NCBI GenBank assembly: GCA_031213475.1
Contig: JARUPZ010000016.1
Coordinates: forward strand, 3,219,140-3,283,139
Origin: Nereocystis luetkeana
Taxonomy: Eukaryota; Sar; Phaeophyceae; Laminariales; Laminariaceae
Length of the DNA stretch: 64,000 nucleotides
Direction: 5' to 3'
The position numbers and the translations under genes are program-made. The notes under the pieces are model-generated. The model was not told the origin of the DNA and searched no databases. It was given only the letters and a program-made list of their open reading frames with translations. Shown piece by piece: positions 11,701 to 23,211 of this stretch. Positions within the stretch are counted from its first letter, which is position 1. The number at the start of each line of letters is the position of its first letter.

Positions 11701-13018
11701 CAGCACCACACTTTCGGGAAGAAGACGGCGTCGAATGCGATGGAGGTCTGGTGGGGGATTGGTTGACCCATACCGATGTTTCCAGTGGAAAACGACAACA
11801 AAAACGACAACGATAGCACCATCACGGCCACCATCAACACACAACACAGCCACAACACCAATGACGACAAAAAAGACGTAAACATGTAAAAAAAAACTGA
11901 CACCAATGTCAGCAACATCACGACCACCACCACCACCTCAACCCCCGCCACCATCACTGACACAAAAAAAAATTAAACAGAGGAAAAAAACTATAGCTGG
12001 CGACCCAGCCACTTGTCACGTGTATGAGTATGTTTGCGTGAAGCACGTCGCTCAAATATTACCTTGCGAAGAATCGAGGAAACGCCATCGTCTCCCCCAT
12101 GGCCACCCCCACCACCATTACCACCACCACCACCACCACCACCACCTCCAACATCGTCCCCGCAACCCCCGCCCCCGTTCCCAACAAGGCAATCCACAGG
12201 CCTGTCAGGAAATGCCTCCGCCACCAAACCCACGGCAACGGCTTCGTCCCCCCGCTGGCAGAGCTGCAGCGCCTGGCGAACAAGAGAGATGCATCGCCGA
12301 AATTTGCGGCAGGAAGTGTTAATACAGGTGACATGCAACGATACCCTCGATAGGTTTCTGTATACAGGTGGAAAACGTTATGTCCGGTGGAAAACGTTAT
12401 GTCCGGTGGGGTGGACTGCCATGCCTTGACAAAGCCGCCCGCACACACACACATAACATACGCCCGAACCGCGACATTTCCTTCGGCGGCGCTGTTCACA
12501 GCAGTGGACCAGCCATAGGTGGACAACATACAGCTGACGATGGGGGTCACGTTTGTTTGTGACGGGATCTAGGCCGGGGGGTGGGGGTGTCCTCATGTCA
12601 TGCATGGCCGTAGTCGTACTCGAAGTATGACCATAGACCTTCCTCGCATCCCTACAATGTCGGGACGGAGCATGTCGGGTTTTCAGCGACCAGACAGACA
12701 TCGCGTGGATCGAGCGCGAAGCACCGTGAGGTGTTGGGCGAGTCGCATGACGGGGTGAGCTGCATCCCGCTAAGAATCGCCCATGACGCGGACTTGCAAT
12801 GGGTGACAGCTTCGAATTGACTGATTTGTTTTCTGGCGTGGCTAAATCCAGAGACAGCAATGGGCGTGGTAACAATTAAGAACGAGTCGAGCGCTTTGAA
12901 CAGTTGTCTGAGGGTCGTATTTGTTGTTGAGCGACGTGACAAACGAATAAAAACGAGAGAAAAAAACATACGGAAAAAACGCGGGGTCCGAGGGTGTGCC
13001 TCAACTACGAGAGAGAGG

Positions 13019-13049
<31 letters not shown>

Positions 13050-16000
13050 CGCCGGGCAGCGAAAGAGGACAAAAGGCGGGAAGGAGATATCCGTCCGCAC
13101 ACAGGCAGGTAGCTGGCGCCGCACACATCTCGAGAGGAGAAAACCTTAACCTTACTTCAACCTTGAGCCTCGTCATGGACAGAGCCGGCAGCCGACGTGC
13201 TTGCTCCTCGAGAGCGGCTGCCTCGGCATGCATCTCGTCGGCTAAAAAAAGGAAACGCGGAGCACGAACGCACAAACCCCACACCGGCCGGTCCTCCGCA
13301 CATGAACTCACCCCTCCTGCTGCCCACCCAGAGGGGAGGTTGGGGGGGGGGGGAGGGGGGGGGGTACTCAAGTCACGCATGGCCGCAGTCGTATGACCAC
13401 AGACCCTCGCATCCCTACATTGCCGGGACGGGACGGGGGGGAGGGGGGCGTACTCATTTGCTGCTCGCCTTGAGTCATTTGACCGCTGACCACGCATCCC
13501 TTTCGAGACGGATACTATACGGTGGCACCGGTCACTTGAGAAGCATACCTGCAGAGCGCAGTCCCTCCTCAGCGCCGCCCACGGCTGTCCAACGCGGCCG
13601 CCGCCAGCCTTCGGCTCGTCCACGCCCGCCGCCGCGGCTCCCTCGCGCCCTCTGACAGCAAAGCACGCCGCCAGGCGGCAGCCGAGCCAGCGCGCGCACG
13701 CGGAAGCTCGCCGAAGGATACGGGGGGTGACGCGTCGAACAACCACACCACCACCCCCACCATCATCGCCTCCATCATCATCATCACCGTCATCGCCATC
13801 GGCAACGGCGGGCGCGGTAAGGAAGGCCGCGAGGGCGGCGGTCGTTGCTTCCGGCGCGGCGGCCAGGGCTTCCGCCACCTCCCCTGGCCCCGCCCTCTCG
13901 CACGCCAACCCCAAGCGAAAAACCCCGGAGAGCCAGTCCAGCCCCGCCAGCGCGGCCGCCGCGTCGCCAACAATACAATCACCGCTACCACCGCCAACGC
14001 TGCCGCCGCCATCCCCACCACCACCACCGCCACCACCACCACCACCACCACCACCACCACTACCACCGGCAAAACCACTGCCGCCGCCACGGTTACTGCC
14101 ATCTCTGCCCCCGACAATCGCGTGACCACTCATGCTTGCTGCGGCTGCGACCGCCGCCGGCAGCGCGGGTGAGGACAGGAGAGAGGAGAACAGAACGGCC
14201 GCGTCCTCGGCCGTGGACTCTAGGTGGCGGTCGGTGCGCCGGACGGGGGTACGAGACATGGCGCGATAACGCTCCGCCCAGCAAGCCACGAGATGAATCC
14301 CGGCGGACTGTGGTTTTTCGTCGGTCGGTAGGGAGGCAAGTCGATGCGCATGCGAGTGCGGGCGGGCGGGCGGGCGGGGGCGGCGGTTTGGTGCTTTCGA
14401 TAGCGGCAAGCAAACAAGTGAGCTAACAAATCAAGCGAGAGGCGAGGACGCCCAACATGATGGCTACACACGGGTGCTACAATTGCTGCAGATTTACGCG
14501 TCTATGAGAGATGTAACCCGGTCTAATCCCGCAACGGTAACCGCGTAGGCTATCCCTGTTTCCTTGAAAGGTAAATGGTACCCGAATGCTATTTTCTGGC
14601 CCGGGGGGTGGAGGGTGGTGGAGATGGGTGAGGGCAATGTGTCCCCCAACATCAATGTAGCGGCACCCTACAAACGATGCCTGCTGTATCTCCCCGGGCT
14701 GCTACCGCGACAAAAGCCCATCAAGCCCCCCCCCCCCCCGCATATATAGGCTGGGTTGGCGTCGTTTGGCGACGTCTCTGTAAAATACGCCTCTCACTGC
14801 GTGAGCTGGGCGACCAGGCTACCGTTTTTTTTCGTGCTTTCGTTTTGGGCGGTAACCACGGCGAGCGGTCGAGTTCAATCACTTTTGTGCGGGGGGAACC
14901 TCAACTCCGTACAAGGGGGGTGGTTGTATCACGTAGTACGTACATGGTAAGGTGCCCACGAGGCAGGTACATCGTAAACCCATCGTTGTCTCTGGAAGTG
15001 GCTACACCAGAAAATAACTCAATGCGTCGACGCTGTCATCCATACGCAAGAAAATCCACTTCATAATCGGTTTTTAGCAGGATGCAGCTCACCCTTCATG
15101 CGACTCGCCCAACGCCTCACGGCGCTTCGCGCTGGGTGCAAGCAATGTCTGCCTGGTTGGTGAAAACCCGACATGCTCCGTCCCGGCATTGTCAGGATGC
15201 GAGGGTCTACGGTCATACGACTACGGCCATGCACAATATGAGTACACCCCCCCCCCCCCTACAGAGCCAACCCCGCACATCATAAACCCAAGAGATGCAC
15301 ACGCACGCACGCCCTACCTCCAGCGCTTTTCCCGCGGTTGCTCCGTCTGAAACTGCCGCCGGACTAGTGCGCCGTCCATCTCGTTCCGCCGCGACCACAC
15401 CGCCACCTCCCCCCCCACCCCCGCTCCTCAAAAGCCACAAGACGGTGGCCTCAACAGCAGCATCCACCGTGTCTCCGACCTCGGCCCGCGCCTTGGGAAT
15501 AACCGTGACCCCTGCTACAGACAGGGTCGCGTCGTCATCGCCGGCCTTCCCTACCTTACCCTCTTCCTTGGCTCGGGCGGCGCCTATGGTGCTACCGGCG
15601 GAGTCGATATTTTTAGCCTTGTCCTTCCCGGGGGGCAGGACGCACGCGCAAGCAAGCTGGTGCAGGGCGCGGTAGAGCGACAGCTTCTGTGGGGTCGATC
15701 CCGCCAGTGGTGGTGGTGGTGGTGGTGCGGCGGCGGCGGCGGCGGGGGAGGTAGTGGCGGAGGCAACAGCGGCATCGGCGGAAGCAGAAGCACCCCCCCC
15801 TCCGCCGCCGCTCGAAACACCACCACCACCACCGACACCACCAACATCACCACCGACACCACCACCACCACCACCGACACCACCACCACCCCCATGACCG
15901 CCGCCACCCCCATCACCACCACCACCACCACCACCACGACAGTCATCACCGCTGCCACCCCCACTGTGAGCTGGGGCAAGGGCCGCGTCGACGCCCGGCC

Positions 16001-19000
16001 ACCAACCATGATTCACGGAGAGCGGCACGACCGTGTCGGACGAGACCACGTCCACACCGTATGAGAGGCAAGCGCGCCAGACCTCCAAAGACTCGCGTTG
16101 GGCCCACCCGAGAGCTTGGGGTGGCGGCGCCGGGCGGTGGTGGCCCGAGCCCTGTCCCAGTCCCAGCGCCAGTAATCTGTCAATTTCCCGTTTTTTTTGT
16201 GGTTTTGTGTTTTCATATAACCGTGGGCGAAATAAAGGGTGAGCGAGCGTGGTCACGAGCTTGGCTTTTAACTCTTCAACTATACACTGCAAAAGTTGCT
16301 CCATATTGATTTCAAGTAGTTTGTCCAAAAACGCGCCTGCAGATAGTTCTCCGTGGGGTTTCAACGAGAGCGCAAGGCGTGCATAATAATGTTTGGCATG
16401 TTCAGGGGCCTGTAAAGGGGGGGGGGGGGGGGGGGGGGGGGGTACTTATGTCAGGCATGGCCGTAGTCGTGTGACCATAGACCCTCGCGTCCAAAAAGTG
16501 CCGGGACGGAGCACGCCGGATTTTCAGGCGGGAGGGGGGGTGCAGTGGGGAGCGACGTGGGGTGGCAGGGGCGAGCGCAGGGGCAGGTGCGGCGGCGGGG
16601 GACGAGGTATCATCTTCGTCAGTCACGAAAAACAAAAACACTCCCTCACCCCTTGGTAGACGCAAGAAGGGGGGTCTTCGATAGCGTCAAGGCTACATCG
16701 CGACCGCTCTGCACCAAGGCCTTCGTCAGCCTCACGGCCAGCAGAGACAGACAACCCGGGGATGCGTCCGCCACCCCCCCGATCCCGCCCCCGCCCCCCA
16801 CCCCTGCCCCGCTCGCCAACCTAGCTGACGCCGCCCCTGCAACCTCACTGGAAACCCCGGGATGTGGAGATTCGGACAGGTCGAAAGGCAAGGAGCCGTC
16901 GGCTCTGGGTTCCAGGAAAGCCTGCACGTATGCGCATGAACGTAGGGAAAATAGCCAGCGTGGGGAGTTTCAGAGATGCCATTGGCGGAGGGATGGGGGG
17001 GGGGGGGGGGGGGGATTGGCGGAGGGTGATTTGCGCAGCTTCGGTGGCGCTGCGGGATGTGAAGAAGGAGGCGGAGGGGACGGGCGTGGAGGGGGGGGGG
17101 GGGGGGGGCGGGGGGGAAGCGAGCAACAGGATGGAAATGGACAAAGCAAGAGAGAGTCAAACTCAGCGAACAAAAGCTTTACCACAGTGTTCGAATATTA
17201 GAGTGCGTTTGGATGTTCATCCCAAGGCCCAAACGCATTCTATATTTCCGCTCGGAGTGGTACGTCATACGTACGAAAACACTACGAGAAACTGGTCAAT
17301 CGCGATGTGGGGGTTCTGCGAGCGCCCAGACACTCCCTTCCGGATGGCCGCAACAGGTACAAAAGAAAACACAGCAACACAAAGCAACACAGGCGAACAT
17401 AAAAACGCCCCCGTGCTTGAGGTACTGCATTTTTTGGCAATTCCTCCTCCCCAGTCGCGGTTTCAGCGCCTCCATATACAGACAGGCCAACGTGCAGCCA
17501 GAAAAATACAGAACAACACAAAGCTTATGTGCTTCTACACACGAAAAAAACGCAAAAGCGCAACAGAGTTGAAAAATAAATGCACACGAACATAACACAA
17601 CACACGAAACCTGGCGAAACACGGGACACGGGAAACGTGAAAAATACAGCCGTACAAAAAACACAAAATAGAAAACGAGGCGTTCTACGATAGGGGTTCA
17701 CACTATTTTTTATGAGGCTTCTCACTTAAGGAGCTCCATACCTCACCCGAAAACTGACTTCAGCAACAATCAAGTTGCATCCCGATGAATAGTCCCATGG
17801 CCCAAGTAAACAAAAATGACATTTTTTCGAAACAAGATTGGCAGTCCGACGATTCTGGGTTAAGGAACCCCGTCATTCAGAAAACAAATTGACGGAAATG
17901 TGCTACCTCTATCGTCGAACGCGTCAAACTTCAAAGACACACATACATACGCACATGCATACATACATACACACCCCGCGTATCATACACACACAATAGA
18001 AAGTGACGAAAGGTTAACCATCAGCAGCATCAATATATAGCCAAACAATAGAACAGCCGCGATGCCCCCGACTCCCCATCCCGCGAAGCTCTCCCCCTCA
18101 CTGCTCCCCCCCCCTACCTCCGACGCATGTTACAAGAGGATGGGGGTGCACTTTCCCAATTTTATGAGGCGGTTCCTCCCTCACTTGAGCTCTACATAAT
18201 CACCCAAAAACCGGCCTCGAGAAAAAATACCTTGGCCTTAACAAAGTCTGTAACAAAAACGATTTTGGAAAACATAACAAAACGATGTTTCGGGTAGGTA
18301 GCGTTTTTTTTCAGTCGAAAAGTCCCATCGGTCAGAAATATTTGCCTCGAAAGGCACAAAAAGAGCTACCCCTGATCGCAACCCCGATCATGGCACGCGT
18401 CCCTTATAACCCTTGCCCCTCCCCCCCCCCCCAAACAAAGCACCGTACCTCCCGCACGGCGTCGAGCAGGCCGGGCTCGCCCACCACCCTCGCCGCAACC
18501 CAGGGCGCCCTTCCCGCCCCCGCACAGCACCCGCAGGCAGGACAGCGCCGCCCTTGCTTGCAGTCCTCCGAAACCCCCACCGCCACCGCCACCCCCGCCG
18601 CCATCGCTACAATAGGTCTGCATCACATGCGTCAGCTTCGGGAGCAGAGCCATCTTCAGCAGTACATCAAGCGCGATGTAAGTTGGGGGTGGGGGGGGCG
18701 GGGGCAAGTGCGGGGGGGGGGGGGGGGGGGGGGGGGGCGCGCGTACTCATTTGTTACGTGCCTTATTACGGGGGGCCATAGTTAACAGGACCAAATATTT
18801 TTAGTAAAAATGGTTTAAACATATAGGTTTTTATGTCAACCATAGGTCCTGTTAACTATGGTCCCCCGTAATAGTCATTTGACGGGAGGGGGGGGGGGGG
18901 GTGGGGGTACCGGATATCATGGATGGCCGTAGTCGTATGACCATAGACCCTCGCATCCTACAATCCCGGGACGGAGGATGTCGGGTTTTCATCGACCAGG

Positions 19001-20633
19001 CAGACATCGCTTGCGCCAGGCGCGAAGCGTCGTGGGGGCTGTGAGGGGAGTGTCCTCGATATGGGGGGGTGGGTGGGGGGCGTACTGATTTGTTGCTTAA
19101 CTTAGTCATTTGACCATGAAATCGCGCATCTCTTTCGAGACGGAGCGGGTTAGAGGGAAAGGAGAGGGGAGGGGGGGTAGGGGGCGGCATGACACAGTTG
19201 GAGGGAGGATGTGAGAGCGTGAGATGAGGAGGTGGGGGTGAGAAAGCGTACGGTACCGAAGGTAATCGTCGAAGTTTCTTCGCCAATACCACCACCCCCA
19301 CCCCCCTACCGCCGCCAATCTACCGCCCATTTTTTTTAGCAAAACCCCAGAGATAAACAGCCCCGCACGAGCGTAGTCCATGGCACGTACGCAGCGCGCG
19401 CCGTTAGCTTAGTTGGGGTGCCCACGACCGTCAGCACAGCAGGATGCACGCCTCCTTCACAGAAACCTTCGACGCCGCGCAAACCAGGCTCTCGATAACA
19501 CACACAGTGGCGGAAGGAAGCCAACCAAAAAACCTCCAGCAGCTACGAAGCTGTCTCTCAGCATCGACCCGCTGTGTAGTTCTGCATGTTTGGTCCAGGC
19601 GAACAAAACGTAACAAAAAAAGTGCATAAGAACAAATCGATACCGTGCAATCCTCCACCGTACCCCCCCTTCCCCTCTCTTGCAAAAAAGTCCATAACAA
19701 ACAAAAACAACAGAGCGCCGCCGGTTGTCAAACCCGCAAAAAGTACCCACCCGCTACCGGCCACCGACAGCCCTTTCGTTTGCGCATCGCAACAAGGAAA
19801 CGCCACCCACCCCTAGGAAACCCCGGAACGGGTCCTCGTAGCACGTTCGAGCAAGCTCCTGGGCGCTCTTGGCTCCGCTCTCCCCAGCACCGTCGATATC
19901 GTCCCCATCAGGGGTTTCTCCGTGTGCGGCATCACTGACCGGGGGCAGGGAAGCTTCTTCCTCGGGAGTGCAGAGGGGACGCGGCTTGCACGGAAGCGCC
20001 TATTCGGTCGCGTTCAGTTTCGGGAATGGTAGACCGAACGGGGAGGGGGGGGGGGGGGTATCGGGGGGTGGAGGGGGGTAGGCGGGGCGGGGAGGGGTTG
20101 TGTGTGCGTTTAAGTGAGGGAGATTCAAGATGAAGAGGATGGTTTCGAGAGTCGGTGTCAGACGGTACGCTGTGGTGTGACGATTATGCTGTGCTGAGAT
20201 ACGATGTTCGGCTGCAGGTGAGATGCTGGTTGTGCTGCGGTGCGATGTTAGGCTGCGGCACGGTGTGGTGTTGCGATGCGACGTCGAGCTGCTACAACAC
20301 GACGTGCTGTTGTAGTTCTGCGATGCGGTGTTGCCCTGCGATACGACGTAGACTCGCACCCAGAAATGCTGCCGTACCAACGAGTTATATAACCTGTCCG
20401 ACCCAATAATTGACCGACCAACCGACTGACCGACGGAGCGACCGACCGACAAATAAACTAAGTCTGAACCACCACGGGGAGCGAAGGCTTCCGCTCATCG
20501 ATCCAAAACCTTGTAAATCCCGAGACATAGCGCGAGCATGTGCATTCATACACACCCGACACCGCAGACCCGCTCGAGGCACTGATCGCCCCCGTTTTTC
20601 TTTCTCCAAATGTTCCACAACCTTGCGGCACAG

Positions 20634-20674
<41 letters not shown>

Positions 20675-23180
20675 CCCACACGCCTCATTCGTCCTATATA
20701 CCAATCCTTGTTTCAACTATTATAAACAGAAAACACGAAGATTTCGACGCACTTGGTGGTCCATCCACGACAGGCCTTGCATCACGTGCTCCTCCTCCTC
20801 GCGCTGCGCTGCTAGCGGGGCCAAAAACGCCTCCAGTGCATTCAACGCCGCCAACGCCACCGACGGGTTTCCAGCATCCATACATAGCCTGAACAAGCGC
20901 GAATAGGGGGAAGGGGGTGGGGATGGCGGCGTTGGCGGCGCCGGCGACGGGCGGGGCACAAACAGCAGGGTCAAAACAAGAGGCGTATTCTGTGGGCAGG
21001 GAGGGGGGGGAGGGGAGGCACGGTACTAAAGAGTGTTTCGTAGCAGGTAGCTCATTGGCGTGCATGCCTTGTGCGGCCTACGGGTTGACTGGATGACCGG
21101 GGGTACACTCGAGATACGAGTCTTCGGCAGGCTGGAAAGGTTAATCGGGAAAATCAGAGGCGGAGAGAGCGAGGGAAAGGGAGGGAGGGAGGGAGGGAGG
21201 GAGGGAGGAGGGGAGGGAAGGGAGGGAGGGAGGGAGGCAGAAAGGGAGGGGGGGTACTCGATAGGAGAGATGTACTCGATCTCGTGCATGACCGTAGTCG
21301 TATGACCACAGACCCTCGCATCCCTACAATGCCGGGACGGGGCATGTCGAGTTTTCACCGACCAGGCATACATTGCTTGCACCAAGCGCGAAGCGCCGTG
21401 GGGTGTCTGGCGAATCGCATGAAGGGTGAGCTGCATCCTACTAAGAACGGGGGGGGGGCGGACCTGCATGTGGATGACAGCTTCAATGAGTTGATTTAAT
21501 TTCCCGTGTAGGCATTTCCAGAGACAGCAATGGGAGTACTATGTAACTGCCTCTTGGGTGCCTTACCATAAACGCTACGTGATACGATCATTCCCACTTG
21601 CGCGGAGTAAAGGTTGTTCACCTCGCACAAACGATCTAACTCGACAACCAGCTGTGACCGACCGCCAAAAAACAAACAAACAAACAAACGAACAAACAAA
21701 ACGGTACCCTGGTTGTCTAGCTCACGTAGTGAGCGGCATGTTTTACAGTGTCGTTGCCAACCGACGCCAACCCAACCAATATATAATAGAGGGGGAGGGG
21801 CGGAGATAGAGATATACACCTTGCCGAAAGCGCTACCTATCCCGATACCGATACCATTACATATACCTGTATCGCCGCCGGTTATATTTCCGTTACCGTT
21901 ATCATCACCGTTTACTGTTCCCGTCAAGTACCTTATCGCCACCGGGAGCATCTCCGGGAGGCGGGGATGCGGCGGGGTCTCTCCCCCAGCTATACAGGCC
22001 GCGCGCCCTCTGAGAACTCCGGCCAAGGCGTGCAGCGCCAGCTGCCTTTGCCCCGCCACGGTGCTCCTGTCCGACCGCGAGCGAAACAAGCCAACATAGT
22101 AGGGAAGGAAGAAGGGAGAAAGGGAGGAAGGGAGGAAGGAGGGAGACAAAGAAAGTTACATTCGACCGGGGTACCGATAAACTATAGCCCAAAGGTGGCA
22201 CCGGCTCACCGTGGCACCGGCCCACGGGTGGACGGGCACCGGAGAGAAGCGCCCCCCCGCACGTGCTTCCACCTCGCTTCCGCAGCGCACAATCGTCGAG
22301 TATACCCCCCACCGAAATCTCTGGTGCCTGATGTCTCGACCAGAGATCTACGCGTAAGCCGACAACATCCAAACGGCGCAGCGTCAGCATCCGCAGCATC
22401 CGCAGCAGCAAATCGCAAACGCAAGCGAGCGAACGCGAACGCTCCATCTGGTCCGGAGGAAACAAGCTGCAAACCTCCCCACAAAAATCGTTCCTCCTAC
22501 CGGACACCGTCGCCGTTGCGAGCGATGGTGCACTTCCCAAAGCACCACAATCCTTCCCCCCCTCCCCTTCCCCCCCCTCCCCGTGCTCCCTCCTTCCCTC
22601 CCTCCCAAAAACCCAAAAACCGACCGCCGAAAAACACGCGCACCAGTGAGTGTATGGTGCGAGCTCCCCACCTCCCCCTGAAATCCACCCACCTCGCCAA
22701 CCGCACGAGCTCGGACGGAGTGTAACCGGCGCTCTCCGGGTTGTCGCCGTGGTGGTGTAACGCCCCACGACTTTTTCCAGCCGCCACCGCCACCACTACA
22801 CCATCGAGGTCCACGCGGGCTTCCGCACGAGCTGCCGCATCGCCTTCCTCGAACCCAGCAGCGCTACCGCCGCCGGCGCCGCCACCACCGCCCTCGTGCT
22901 CCTCCATTGCAGCAGCGGCTGTATCGCTGCTAAGAGTCCATGAAGATTTCGCCCTCTCCCCCGGCGGTAGGGTTAGCAGCGCCGCTTCCAGCGCTTCCTC
23001 GGAATCGACACCGCCGGCCGCCGTTGCCGCGCGCTGCGCCCTGGTGGGTGCCCCGGCATGGCCGCCATTAGACTCCGAATCAGCATGATCATCATGACCG
23101 TCATCACCGTCAGCAGCAGCAGCAGCAGTAGATACAACTGCAGCTGCCGCGGCAGGGGTATCGGGCGCTGTTGCCGGCAC

Positions 23181-23211
<31 letters not shown>

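Noticed and set aside
12652-14409. 585-codon minus-strand open frame taken as one protein
   Set aside because: Only 14307-13549 matches RPAP1; the rest runs through a GTATGC donor, C/G runs and family A repeats, so it is intron read-through.
19336-19524. An extra RPAP1 exon
   Set aside because: The phases of exons ending at 19811 and starting at 18653 join directly to give the conserved block, leaving no room for it.
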